From Hermatobates lingyangjiaoensis (Eukaryota > Arthropoda > Insecta > Hemiptera > Hermatobatidae), in NCBI GenBank assembly GCA_026182355.1, contig JAPFBL010000035.1:930001-994000 (forward strand): a stretch of DNA of 64,000 nt, in the 5' to 3' direction. Shown piece by piece: positions 22,736 through 35,399 of this stretch. Below the pieces are notes generated by a model. It saw only the letters and a list, made by a program, of their open reading frames with translations, had not been told where the DNA came from and searched no databases. Positions within the stretch are counted from its first letter, which is position 1. The number at the start of each line of letters is the position of its first letter. A program made the position numbers and the translations under genes.

Positions 22736-23685
22736 TCTTTCTCTCTCTATCTAAGGTTTTATAGAAAGACTCTCTAACCACATTTATTCTGAAACTATAT
22801 GAATAGGCTGCTTATGAAGTACGATACATTTTTGTATTAAACGAAAGCTTTGCATAATGAAGTCTTAGACACAACTTTTATAGTATCTCTACTAAACCAA
22901 TCAGCGATGCTGGCAAGTGATGAGGTAGAACAGGAATAACATAGATGAAAAAAATAAAATAAAAGATGAAATAAGAAAAAAGTAATGCATAAAAAGGAAA
23001 TAATAATACATATAGCATATAATAAAAGAACATAAAAAATTATTACCATAACTATCGGTAATTATTGATTCCGGCAAATGTGAAGGGAATTATGTGGCTA
23101 ATCTTGATTTAACTTGAAGAATGGAAGATCTGAAAGAATTTCGATTATGGAAGAGGTCATTAAAACAGATGTAGAGAATTTCTGTATAGTTTCTGCAGAC
23201 TAGGTTTAATTAACTGCAAAAAGAAAGCAGTTGCTTGAACTACTAATGATCTACGACAAATAATATATAGACACAGGTTAGTTGAAGCCAAACTATCATG
23301 AAATCATCACACCTAACGAAATCTAGTCGAGAGACAAAATTGAAGGAAGTACAGAAAGTGTTAAGGTAGTTGGAGAGGAATTATGGCCCAAAGAGGAAGT
23401 GAAGGAAGACTCGTGATAATGTTCGACATCGGCCACATCTACATCGTACCATTTCTTTAACAATGTTTGAATGGTTGATAAAATATAACAAAAAATTCTC
23501 ATTATGTTAGCAGGCGTTCGGGAAGAAATAAGTGGATGGAAAATACAGATATAAGAAGAATAAAAAGATTAACAATTGTTATTTGCCTTAGCCCCAGAAA
23601 AAATGAAGGTTACCTGGAAGTTAGAAGACATCATTAAAATAATTGTAGATGTGGAGGCTGCTACATTTTATAACACATATATATA
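21035..23685. other. AT-rich intronic sequence, nothing firm
   Basis: Apart from the (CT)n tract at 22700-22752 and short unrecognised ORFs (for example 21484-21699) I see nothing to annotate. Confidence 0.5.
22700..22752. repeat. (CT)n microsatellite
   Basis: Interrupted CTCTCT tract of about 50 bp. Unrelated to the (TA)n junctions. Confidence 0.9.
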
Positions 23686-24035
23686 TATAACAAATTAAAT
23701 AATAAACCAACCTTTGATGGAATAGGTGTATTATGTAATCAGGGTTTGGTTAACTTTCTAGGTTCAGAAATAGTATTTCCCAGTAGGCACATAAAAAAAA
23801 CAACTCCTGAACAAAAGTAAGAAAATCAGAAAAATGAGCAAGATTAAACTCCAATACCAGTGGTTTTCGTCAAAATTTCTATGGTACTGAAGAAGTGATG
23901 CGGAACGTCTGGTATGGTAGAAGGGAGGTTTTTGAAAGTAAAGGACAAGGAAAGGGAACATAAGGCATTGCAAGTTAAAGCCGGGTAAATAAAGGAGTTC
24001 AAGCAGAAATAAACAAAAAACCTGCTAGCTGTCAA
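23686..24035 (-). mobile_element. nested PLE terminus fragments, families C and B
   Basis: 23686-23770 repeats the outer part of family C (AATAGGTGTAT.ATGTAATC, TTTGGTTAACTTTC). From about 23800 a minus-strand family-B tail follows (CAAGATTAAACTCC, CAGTGGTTTTCGTCAAAATT, GGAGGTTTTTGAAAG). One terminus appears to be joined to the other. Confidence 0.5.
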
Positions 24036-25690
24036 TTTGTGGAGACAGCTATTGCTCTCTTTAACACAGAGGCTAACAGAATTTCCTCACTTCAATACTA
24101 TCCAAAAAAGAGTGGAGTTCCTGAGCACACCAAGAACCACACTAGGTAGTCCTAGTCTAGTAATAATAGATATTGTGTCTGCTATTGACTATTACTATTA
24201 CACTCTAATATAGGTTAAATATTTTAAATAGATCAGGCATAGCTTCATAAATATTTAGTGGTTAACCATTAAATTTTATCAACCTGGAAGATTTGACCGC
24301 ATTAAAAAAGATGAATGCATAAAAAATAATAGTCAAAGACTTCAATGTGGACCATTTTACCATTTGTTGTTTAAAAGGTTTTAAAAATTACAATGTTAGG
24401 CCCCAAAGTGGTGCCATGCAGCTATATCCACAAGCTGCATTGGCTTATTGTAATCACAGGTCCTTTGAACCTGAGACGAAATAAAGTCACTGACCTTACC
24501 TGTAGCTGAGCAGGTTCGGTAGGACCTTTGGTAATATAAAACATTGTATGTACTTTCTTGCTCCATACTCTGACTCAATTAACTGAAAAAATTGTGTTTG
24601 CTTTTTCAGAAATTGTTGTTTTTATGGAAGGAATACATTACTAATGAAGAGTTAATACTAGAAAATTATTTCATTAGAGCTTGTAGTAGGTTTGAACTAC
24701 AATTGATAATTGGTAATTTACTAGAACAACAGTAAATATCTCTATTTGATCATCCTTAGGATAAATGTCTGCTTGAGAGTTCTTCGGGAACAAGGTTGTA
24801 AAAACTTTCTGTAACTTTAAGAAATTATTCCTTACGACTTCCTTCACATAATGCACCTCCACAATATCCTACATCGCAAAAGATGACCATCAAGAACTAA
24901 AATGAATATTTATATTCCTTCCATCAAAGGATCATTTATATTTTCAGATTATATAACATGAAGCTATATATTTTAAAAGACGCTCTAAGTTATCATTCTA
25001 ATTTCAAATCATTTATTTTATCCATATGTTCAAAACAAAGACTAATTTGAGAGAAATCATATTTAGTTAACCCAACAAAATAAGCAAACAATCTATTATG
25101 GCATCATTTATTAAATTCAATTTCATAAATTTAATAACAATAATACTATTGACTGCATATGAAATCGTCAAAAGTATTAAAAAAGAGGTCTTTTTATCAG
25201 AAAAAAAATTAGACCCGATGAACATTTTGCTGCTTTCTTCAACTTCTTTCAGTTCACTTTAAATGCAAATCCTAACTGATTCAATTTTTTTTTCAAATGA
25301 TTTGGTATAATTATATTGCAAGTGAAAAGAATTGCTATTCAACAAGCTTAGAATTTCATTAATAATAATTTTCTCAAGATGAATTCTATTATTCATTTCA
25401 ACTATGGTATAGTTTTACCATAAAGACTCTTTTTATTTAATTATAAATTACTCGACAAATATTTATACTGTTCTTAAGATACTGTTATTTTCAATGGGTT
25501 CACTTATAACTTTTGTTACTTTAGGAACAGAATTATGGCTCATTTATTTTTGACACCCAGTTTAGTTGCTTGGTTGCTGTGGCATCCCATGAAAGATGAC
25601 AAATAGGCCTAAGATTGGCTTTTCGTGATATCACACAATGAACATTTTACACAGGGTATTATAAATGTTACCTAACTCAAGTGAATTTCA

Positions 25691-25855
25691 AGTAGGGATC
25701 ATTAACGATTTCCTGACATGGCACAGGCTCGGGACCGAAAGCTTACCTTCCTCTGCAAGGGGTGACGTACTCATTTTTTTTTCCACCTCCTACGTGAATA
25801 ATCGAGGGCCAGAGTGGGAATCAGACACCGCTGCGGTAAGTAATGTGCTGTCATT
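25691..25855 (-). repeat. second copy of the tRNA-derived SINE, diverged
   Basis: Shares GGCTCGGGACCGA, TGACGTACTCA, CCTCC.ACGTGA and GAGGGCCA-AGTGGG with the copy at 1932-2110, in the same order and strand. The B box is damaged (GGGAATCAGACACC). Confidence 0.65.
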
Positions 25856-26669
25856 ATCCATTGTTTTTGAACTACGGTCAAATCTAAAATAAACATTAAA
25901 TTTTAATTGCTTGAATTTACTGGATACTTGCAACTATACAAGTGTCTCTAACTTCAACCGATTTTTGGCATGATTTGCCAAAAATAATTTTAAGCACGTT
26001 TCCTCTCATGCACATTGAGTGTGATAAAAGGTTTCAGCATCTGCCTTGCAGAGCCTGCATTATTCGTTTAATGTTAATTGCAGCTTCCATACATCTTAGA
26101 TAGGAAGACTTATTCTGGTTAGATATTCTGAACTGCACCATTTGCACCATCTATCAAGTTATCGGAATTCATTATAATTAATTTTAGAATAAAAACAATA
26201 TTTTAAATATTATTCAATATTAATTATTTATTGTTATAATTTAGTATCAGTTTTTCATATCCTTATATACTTTACGTATATAGACATTGAGATTATTTAA
26301 AAAGTTGTCCACATAGAACTCTTTAACGATGTTCTTTGCTTTATTAGTAGCGCACACACATGGAGTACGCGATCCCGCATGACCCCATAAGGTGATCAAA
26401 AACAGTCTAGAAATTTTTTTTAAATATCTGTGAACACTTTTTTTGAGATTTTCTAAGACCAAAACTCGAGGAAAAATTTCAAGAGAATGAGACTCCTACT
26501 ATTCTATTTGAATGTCAATTAGCTATTTATGTACACAGACACTGATTTTTTATATATAAATATAAGGACGACCAGGGTAATGAAGCTGAATCAGTATGTC
26601 TATTTTTTTGTATATAAAATATCAATTATCAATAAAAAAGAATATAGATACTCGTAGAAGGGGAAAGGA

Positions 26670-26890
26670 GTAGTTAAGCGGCGGACGCGTGGTCTGGGGA
26701 TTACAATTAACATTTGACGGCATGTCATTAGCATTCAGAGAAAGCTCCCGGAGGAAAGAGCAGCCATTTGAATGCAGTGTTCATCCCCGGTGGACCGCCG
26801 AGCCAGTCTCGTGTTAATGGGCTCATTATCCTTGGGGGTCTAGTGTACAGTCGGGCCGGGGACCCAACGTAAACACAACAGCATCTCCCA
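26670..26890. promoter_or_regulatory. CpG-rich intronic island
   Basis: A 220-bp island with many CpGs (GCGGCGGACGCG, CCCCGGTGGACCGCCG, GTCGGGCCGGGGACCC) in a long AT-rich stretch. It lies inside the inferred cyclase intron, has no long ORF and no other copy in the window. ATTA motifs lie in its first half. It could be an enhancer, an alternative promoter or an unrecognised short exon. Confidence 0.3.
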
Positions 26891-26899
26891 GACACGACC

Positions 26900-29640
26900 A
26901 TAACACTAGGACATGCTTACCATGTAGTGTACAATTTTCAAACAAGCACCCACTTGTCCATCTAGTCATGAATATATTAAAGTTTTTAAACTCGTTTTTA
27001 AAATAAAGTTATCAATCCCTTATTTAAATTCAAATAAATAGCTACAACTGGTGCATACACAAAGTCCAACAAGTGTTTGTCTTAACTAATACTTATAATA
27101 ATAATTTTAACTAATAATATTAAATGATATAGCAATCATTTTCTTTTGCTAACTTATTAAACATCTTGGTACTTATAAGGATATGATGATAAGTTTGTAC
27201 AGAAACCAATAATAAGTTGAGTATATTAATATATTTCTGAAGATTCAAATTATACCAAGGAAATTTTGTTCGAGGTCTTGGGAAAGTGGAGCATGTTTCT
27301 TTTTCTAATATTTGAAAGCTTTATTTTAGAATAGGCGACGGGTAACATATTCCGTCTTAGTGTTGAGAAATTATAGCAACCAAATATACAAACAAACATA
27401 GTTATGTAATTTTAAATATAACTAATAGAATTAACTACATAACACAGAGCAGAACACAATTCCTATGAGAAATATTATGAACAACATTTTCTCGTCAGAT
27501 AAGATGAGATCATAAAAATAAGCATGATGGATATACGGAGACAAACTATTTGAAATATCGGTATTATTAACTACATTATTCTCTTCCATGTATAAATGTA
27601 TTCTCCGTTTCACCTGAAAATTTTGTCACAAGTAAACTCAGTCACCATAAGTCACACTGAACTGAAACTTTGACAGTAGATTTGTATATGTTTAACATAA
27701 AATTTAAGATTTGACTGGATTGGAAATTGAACGTAGAAGAGAAGTTATGGACTTTTAAGCTGTGTTTGGCTTGCTAAACGGACATTTTTATTTTGGAAAT
27801 ATATAGGTGTAGTAAGTAGGTATTATTAGATGATTTTAATTTAATTTGCGTTTAAGAGCTTATTGACAAGGTATTTCCCGGAGTTCAAGATCTGCCATCT
27901 ATTCAGAATAACTGGATTTGTGAACGAGTAATTCTCACTAGTACTAATGAACAGGCTGGAAAAATCACCTAAAAAGTTCTACCCTAGTGTTAAAACTAGT
28001 TACACTAGTGTTAAACTCGTTTTCAAAATAAAGTTATCAATCCCTGATATAAATTCAAATAAATAGCTACAAATGGCGTAATATACGAAGTCAAACAAGT
28101 GTTTGTCTCAACTAATACATTAATAGAAATATATCTATATATTAATATTTGTTTAGCTAAAAGAAACTCTGACCATTTGAAAGTATTTATTAATATTACC
28201 AGCTATAATTGGGTAAACTTCGTGACAATGGTAGATGAACGCACAACCAAAAACACGACTTGGGTTTTCGTTATCCGTTTAGTTTGCCTAAACAAATACC
28301 TTTGGTTTAACATTCAAATTCTGGCACTCTAATCAACTTAAGAAAGGTCCCTGAACCTTTTTTAACTTCTGCAAAACCTATAAAGATATTTAAACACACT
28401 TACACATAGACACTTATACGTAGTAAGCTAAGAATCTTAATCAACGAGATCGTAGAATCACCTGCAACATTAGCTTCGTTTCATTGATACCATTAAGTCA
28501 CATCTCCTTCAAGTTTTCAGCAGTAGCATGTGCAGAATCTTTACCTCGTATCCTCTACAGTACACAGTAATTTTCTTCACACATAATTTTTTTCATCACA
28601 GTCCCATAAAATTTTTGGTGGTAATTTCTCTAAAGGCATCTATGCATTTTGTATCTACACTAGTTAACTAAAATAAATCTTTTAGGTTCATACAATTTAC
28701 GACCGGAATTTGAATAACACAGCTTTGCAGTTCACATGCAAAAATTTTCCATTTAGTTCTTCATTAGTATTTTTTTTATAGAATGCACTTTCAAACTAAT
28801 AGCCTTTGTTTTAAACAATAATTTACGTCACAAAGGTGAAAAAAATTTACAGTTAGGTTATTTAATTTATATTTTGAGATATGAAGAGGTAAATTTTACT
28901 TGGAATTCTCAAAAGAATGAACAGTTTATTTTTCAGAAAATTGACTTAATTGCCCCCCAAATACAGTTATGTAGGGATGAGATTATGTTAAATTCTATGT
29001 TATATAATTACTTGCATGGAATTATTTCCTGAAAGTTTTTGTGATAACAGTGTATGGCAGCTATATAGTAGGCATATACGTAGGTTTCAGTATGTTGTTA
29101 AATGATCAGTAATAATGGTCTAAGAGGCCAATACGGAAATTCTGGAGGACATATATCTGACTAAAAGTTCTTTGACTAAAAATCTCACTTTTAATCTGCT
29201 ACTTCAAAAATTCTTAAGATTCCAATAAACCTAAATAAAATGTATACTAAAAAAAAATGCAAGTAATAAATTAAAAATATTTTAATTTAAGAGTATAAAC
29301 AAGTTTTAGTGCATTTAAAAGAAACAGTTTAAATATTGTTATCCAAACATAAATTTATTTACATAGTTTATCTATTTTCCTAAATATTTAAAATGAACAA
29401 TTAATTAGTTTTGGGGTTGGGAAAACTAAACAAATTGTCGAAGGCTCAATAAATCATGTGACCCTTTCGAGGTCTAGGGCTCGATTAGCCCTTGCTGATT
29501 TTCTAGTTTACAACTCATTACTGCCACGAAATTGGTTTTTAATCACAAAGTTTATTTCCTTTATACGAAAGCAGATCAATAATTCTTTAGAAAAGTATAG
29601 CAAAACATTTTTATTTTAGTGATTTTTTTGTTTATTTTTT
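26900..29640. other. AT-rich intronic sequence with a short direct repeat
   Basis: 26980-27100 and 28013-28120 are similar (AAAATAAAGTTATCAATCCC, AAATTCAAATAAATAGCTAC, AAGTGTTTGTCT), about 1 kb apart: a duplicated or dispersed piece. Otherwise nothing recognised. Confidence 0.5.
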
Positions 29641-29935
29641 AACATAATCTCCTTCTAGTTCAATACACTTCGATAAACGTTCCTCCGAATTTTTCGAGCT
29701 ATCAGAAAAGTATTTTTTGTCGTAGTTCTTCAAAATACTCATTTGTATATGAGATGAACTCTTCATTCAAAGTAAACAGTTGTCCACTGAGCATTTTTTT
29801 TTTAAATTAAGAAACAAAAAATAGTTACTTGGATCCAGATCAGGTGAATACGGTGGATGGTCTATCAACTCAAAGTTTTATTTATCGATTTTAGTGATTA
29901 AAATTGAACACGTATACACTCCTGCAATATTCTAG
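29641..29935 (-). pseudogene. mariner transposase C-terminal remnant
   Basis: Minus strand reads F-E-L-I-D-H-P-P-Y-S-P-D-L-D-P-S-N-Y-F-L, then G-Q-L-F-T-L-N-E-E-F-I and E-Y-F-E-E-L, ending in a I-E-x-x-x-x-R-R-like tail with frameshifts. Known: mariner DD34D transposases have 'HPPYSPDLAPSDYHLF', whose last Asp is catalytic. Here that Asp is Asn, and stops are present, so the copy is dead. The N-terminal half and the terminal repeats were not found. Confidence 0.85.
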
Positions 29936-31654
29936 AGAAAGAGGACTTTTTACATAATTTTACATTTTATAAAAACATAATGTAGGCTTGTTTTTACTCT
30001 ATACATGAGGTTGATGTACCAGAACATTAATGTTGAGAAATGAATGACAAAGTAAGGGTAAGTCTAAACGTTATTGTTACCAGCATTACGTATGCACTAA
30101 AGCTGCAGATGCCTGCAACACCGTATCCCCGATCACGAGAAATGTGCAATGTTATGTTGGGGGAATATCCTGGTATTCAAATAAAGTCTCAATTCAAATT
30201 TTAATAATATGGTATACAATTTTGAGGTATAATAAAAAGTTGATGAACTTTAAAAATGTTGCTTTTTCTTTTATTTAAGAATGATTCTGAGTTTAGTTTC
30301 TTGATTCACCAAGGTTGACTCCTGTCAATTTAGTATCAACGATAATTGAAAACCCTCTGATACCACTAGTCTCCAACTTTCACTTATCTTAATGATAAAT
30401 TAAGATAAGGATTCATAGACATGAAAGACACTTGCCTGTGTCATTCCTGCAAATTGAATGAATGAATCCAAGAAATTGTTTTTTTTTTGTTTGTTTTGAA
30501 ACCTTCTTGGTTAATTACTATCACTCTATCATGTAAAAGATTTTTTATTTTTTCGGACTTAAGTTGCAAATATTAAAAAAATTACAAATTAATGCACGCC
30601 CATCATTTTATTACCGTTCTTCCATTTATTGGCTAGTTGTTCTTTTAATATTCAGTCACATATTTGCAAGTATATACCAGTAATATCTTTTACATACAAG
30701 TGTTTACAAATAATTTCTTTTATCATTTAAGGTATTAGCACAAATATCTCTTTCGTATTTAGTGATTAATTCCAATAAAAGATTGATTTATAGAAGTGTA
30801 CAACATTCTACACTATAAGCAATCGTATTATAAAACACATAGAACTTATTAGTATTTATATGTTTTAGTTTTTTTTTATTTTTCTATAACGAATATTATT
30901 CAAACAAGTAGTTAGACATAAAGAAGTATAGGTAGTAGAGAACGTCATGTATTTTTATTTAAATGTCTGTTTTTTATACAGTTTTTTTCACAAACTATAC
31001 TGATAACATTACACATCTACACACACATACAGCATCATTGACCAAACTTTTTAACTGGACTCAGTGAACTTTAGAACCATGTAGTTCTGTCAAAATATGA
31101 AAATTGATATTTTTATTGTTGAATCCTTGAATTTTTGGATAGAACCCAAATATTATGCAAAACATTCTTTGGAGTCCCTCAAACAGATTCTCTATTTTAA
31201 CATAGACAAGAGGGATTATACATTTTTTTCAAGTTTCATTTCACAAAGGTTGCATGATATATTGATTGAAATATTTGACTTGATAAGAACCAACAAAAAT
31301 ATGAGTTATATAAACCCAACAAAAGTACCTAAAGATATTAGAAACAATTTTTTCACAAGAATAAATCGCAATTAAGATTGGATCAGTGAAGATTTGCTGT
31401 GGTGGTATTGCATGCAAATCTTAATCTTGACGCTGTAGGTGTTTTTTCATTTGTACTTCAGGAACTTGATGAACAAAATTAGATCTTATCACTAAATCAC
31501 ATAAGAATATTACTCTTCAAATTGAACTATAACTATGGTTATAGTTTTGTTTGTTATCAAATAACAAATAATTATATTGTTAACAATTACATGACCAAGG
31601 ATATCAAAAAGAAAGTATAACGTCTATAATCAAAAATAATTTAAAATGAGTTAC

Positions 31655-31779
31655 GTGGAGTCTTAGTGATATGATGACGGTAACGGCCACGGTGGAGAGA
31701 AGCAGAAAGGAGAGGAACAGAGAGGCCTTGAGGCGCTGGCAGTAACGCCTGTAGAGCTCCTCCAACTCCATGCCCTCCT
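31655..31779 (-). CDS. adenylate cyclase exon (TM1), internal
   Basis: Seen: on the minus strand a pyrimidine-rich stretch ending TTGTTGCAG precedes an exon of 125 nt, which ends at CAC before GTAACT. It reads 2 nt plus 41 codons: an acidic E-E-G-M-E lead-in, then L-E-E-L-Y-R-R-Y-C-Q-R-L-K, then a hydrophobic helix of about 20 residues. Local GC is far above the flanks. Known: membrane adenylate cyclases begin their first membrane domain with a 'LERLYQRYF'-type charged segment directly before TM1. Inference: this is the TM1 exon of such an enzyme, which makes cAMP at the plasma membrane. The exon ends in phase 0, matching the exon at 13623-13949. The catalytic domains are not in the window, so the subtype cannot be told. 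An unrelated membrane protein remains possible. Confidence 0.62.
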
Positions 31780-31956
31780 CTGCAACAAAAAGTTCATTCA
31801 ATATGAGCTCCTGGGCTAACACCTAAGGACTGCTGAATGCACACTCGTCATCAAGTCAATAACCTGTACTTCAAGCATCACATCTTTAGAGCATTATCAG
31901 ATCTCAGTATCATCATTGATAAAAGTATAGACTGTGGAATAGAGACAAAACTAAAC

Positions 31957-32390
31957 TTTATCGGGACTCGGTCAGTTATTCAGGTTCAAATTAAACTCTC
32001 AATGCCAACGTTTCGGTTTTTATTTAAAACCTTTTTCATAGGCAGAAGTATAAATTTTGAAACAAAAAACTAAGTATAACACCTCAAAATATTTTACAAA
32101 GAAAAATAGTATTCAATTTCGACAACAACTGTGGTTTCATATTGTGGTTTGCTTTGAAGAATGACAGTTTGAATGACAGTTCATAAATGAAGATGTTCAT
32201 TCAAACTAGACAGTTGTTGTTGAAATTCAAGACTATTTTTTTTGTAAAATAATTTGTAATGTTATACTTGGTTTTTCTGTTTCAAAATGTATACTTCTAC
32301 CTATGAAAAAATTTTTAAATAAAAAACGAAACTTTGGCATTGAGAGTTTAATTTGAACCTGAAGAACTGACCAAGCCCGATAAAATTTAG
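31957..32390. mobile_element. PLE family-C inverted repeat, diverged
   Basis: Left arm (31957-32125, minus sense) and right arm (32215-32390) share GCC.ACGTTTCGG, AACCTTTTTCATAGGCAG and TATACTTC with inverted orientation, with many substitutions between arms. The spacer holds a further short inverted pair (ACAACAACTG / CAGTTGTTGTTG). Much older than the copy at 7.4-7.7 kb. Confidence 0.65.
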
Positions 32391-32409
32391 TTTTGCATAA
32401 TAATATATA

Positions 32410-32590
32410 TAAGAACACGGAAAGTAATTTCTCATTAAAAAACTCACTTTCTCAAGATATTTTGGCCATAACCTTCATCAGTAGCCATGTGAGTAAACTA
32501 GTGCTACATTCAGCGAAGGACTTCAATGGCGACAATCTCCTATTGACGACGATGGACAAAATATCCAACTGAGATTTACTGGAAAAAACA
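32410..32590. mobile_element. PLE terminus pair, AUAU type, degenerate
   Basis: Minus strand 32450-32485: CUGAUGA, extra A, GGUUAUGGCC, AAA, AUAU, C. Plus strand 32536-32575: CUAUUGACGACGAUGGACAA then AAUAUCC and CTGAG. The two are inverted to each other. The G12 position is A in both. Confidence 0.5.
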
Positions 32591-33044
32591 TTCTGCGTTT
32601 TTTGTACCGGGTTCCGACTTCCTACAGTTTTCTTGCTACTTGCTGACCTCTAATTCCTTTATTATTTGAGTAATTTATATTTCTTTCTATCTCTTTATTG
32701 TTATTTCCCCATAGTATTTTTTTCTTTTACTATTTTATTATTATTTTGTCCACATTCTTATTCTTCTTCAGCTACTTCCATTTCTTTTTTCCTTTTTGTT
32801 GTGGCCAACCTGGACATATTCTGTGAAGCTGTCCAGTTGGCTTTCGTCTTCTCACCGCTAAAATTCCTTTCCTTAAGACGACCGTTAAAAGGGTAGACAT
32901 ATTCAATGAGAGTTCTAGTATCTGTTTTTCATTTGTGTTTCTTAAAGGTTTCAATATATATGTATATATGGTTAATTTATATGTTGTGCATATTTATATG
33001 ATTTTGCTGGCTTCTCATACTGCTTCAGTATACTAGTAAGCTGA

Positions 33045-33110
33045 CCACCGCTTCTCCTCTTGATGACGACCATTCAGAGATTCAACGTAGTGAAAGTAAA
33101 TCGTAGTATT
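33045..33110 (+). mobile_element. fragment of a PLE terminus
   Basis: CTCCTCTTGATGACGACCAT, then CAGAGATTCAACGTAGTG, resembles the CUGAUGA...GAA...GUGAG layout but stem II and stem III no longer pair. Confidence 0.3.
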
Positions 33111-34387
33111 ATTTCCATTTTTTTTTGTATTTGTCTAAAAAAAACTCACTCCCATATATTAAAATTATAATGTGTTATTATCATTATTTTTTTGTATTTC
33201 TGTACTTTCAGTTTATTGAACTGATCGATCATTTTTAAATAAACGAGCATTTGAAAGAGGGCTTCAAATAAAGTCAAAACATTTGCTGAGGAAGTTCAAT
33301 TTTGAAATAAAAAACATGTATAACCTCAATTACTTTTTTTTTTATTATATTATATATGTGATATCATCTGTCATTTTATATATGTGTGGAGCTAAAATTA
33401 TAAAATCAATGCAATTATGAATACATTTTCAATTGTATTAAACTGCTATCTAGATAATTCAATTTCCTGAAGGTTCATTATTCTCATTAAGTTAATTGGG
33501 TAATTTATTCGCTTCCTGATTGCTCCAATATATCATAAATCTGCAAATTAAACCCTTGTTAAATTACCTCCCATCACATTGATTATTATTGTGTACTGAA
33601 CCTTTTCTTAAAATGTTCACTAACTTTAATATCCAGATAATCCACTTTTTTGGGGGGTTTCACTCAAGGAGGTCATTGAACTTTCTTAGTAAACAGCCCT
33701 TTTAACTTACTTCTCGATATTCAGTACGGAGAATAAAATATATAGTCATTACAATTTTTATAATTATTAATTATAATTTAATATAATAAAACATATAAAT
33801 TATATATGATATAATTATATTCTAAGCATATCAGTAAAGAATATATAAATGCAGCGAACATAATGATAGCTTGAATGGTAGATTATAACAGCCATGAGCA
33901 TGTTAATCTAAGACAACCAAGTTGTAGTTTGTCTGTTGTTGCTTTGTTTGTTAACATCTCCGTCAAGAGTTTTGGAAGTATACTCACATAACAATATACA
34001 TTCGGATTTTACAGAAACTAGGACTCCAGGATATGTATATTTCATTTCTGTAATTGACTTAGACGTTTCATAATATAGTTACAAATGATTTATTCCTATT
34101 TTCGTATTTTGGGTCCAATTCGTATTTTGGGCACAATGATTATTTATACACTCATTCCTCATGTATGCGTTACTAATAAATTAAAACTGTATCATGAACG
34201 AGATATTGAAAAGCTCAATGTGAATAAAGTTTTAATCATGTATACATATAAATGTTGAAAAAATTAGAACCAACAAAATACATAACAAATTATAGGAAAA
34301 TATTCAGATTAAATTTTGTCAATCAAACGATATAGAACATTTGAAAAAACATAGTTTATCACGAATTTTATTCTCTTCAATCTTTTA

Positions 34388-34535
34388 CTTTACTATAATT
34401 AAAGTATAGTGATCGTGAAAAAAATTGATCTCGAGATTTTGATGGAATTACATGTTTTGAGGTTCGAGAAGTCGTTTCGTGATGTTTTTTCGACGATATC
34501 TGTCTGTGTGTGGGTAGGTGGGTGGGTGAGTATGT
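34388..34535 (+). repeat. end of dispersed repeat R1
   Basis: TTTACTATAATTAAAGTATA, GTGATCGTGAAAAAAATTGA, CTCGAGATTTTGA, then CTGTGTGTGGGTAGGTGGG. It is the inverse complement of the ends at 39.9-40.05 and 48.0-48.12 kb. Confidence 0.7.
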
Positions 34536-35002
34536 ATCCAAAGAAATGGACTTTTCCCTATTATGTTTTGACAAATATCCAGTTTTTCACTATTCTAGCC
34601 TATTCGTATAATAGTTCTCTAAAACACCAAAAATGGAAAACACAATTCAAAATTTAAAGCATTCTTTGAAAAATAAAAAAAAATATTAGAAAAATAGTGA
34701 AATTATTTGTTGATTAAGCGTTTTTTTCTTTATTTCAACAAAATAGCTAGGTTTAACATTTTTTCCTTATCATAAAGACTTCTCACTCAAGTGTATTCTT
34801 TTCCTGTCACTTATTTATAGTTTAAAGTACTTTAAAGTATGGATTACTATACTATATATAGAGATTTAATGAATTAATATTGTTTACTAATTTCATTATC
34901 AATTTATCATTTTTTATACTTATCTTAGTCTTATCAAAAATAATATATGGTACGTCCTTCACCTCACCACTCCATTTAATCAGCGCCCTTGAAGTCCCCA
35001 TG

Positions 35003-35350
35003 GAGCACCCCAACCCCTTCCCCCCGTGCTCCCGAGAAGCATCCAAGGAGCGATTCATATGCCCCCCCCCCCCCCCGGTGCTCCCGACAGGAACCAAAAG
35101 AGCACCCCAAGCGCCTCCCCCCCGTTGCCCCGAGAAGCACACCCAAGGAGCGATTCAAATACCCCCCCTCCCCGGTTCTCCCGACAGGAACCAAAAGAGC
35201 ACCCCAAGCGCCTCCCCCCCGTTGCCCCGAGAAGCACACCCAAGGAGCGAATCAAATACCCCCCCTCCCCTGTGCTCCCGACAGGAACCAAAAGAGCGCC
35301 CCAAGCGCCCCCCCCCCATGCTCCCAAGAGACACCCCAAGGAGCGCCAGT
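35003..35350. repeat. 97-bp GC-rich minisatellite, about 3.6 copies
   Basis: Units start at 35003, 35100, 35197 and 35294 with GAGC(A/G)CCCCAA. Each contains CTCCCGACAGGAACCAAAA and runs of 7-14 C. The period is exactly 97, not a multiple of 3, so the long open frames across it are composition artefacts. GC is about twice that of the flanks; the minus strand is strongly G-rich. Confidence 0.9.
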
Positions 35351-35399
35351 ACTCCCTTTCATACGCACTAATCTAAGACAACTAAAGTGAATAAAATAG

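Noticed and set aside
34880..35390. Overlapping Pro-rich and Gly-rich ORFs of 87-163 codons on both strands
   Set aside because: They result from a GC-rich 97-bp tandem repeat free of stops; the period is not a multiple of three and no domain is present.
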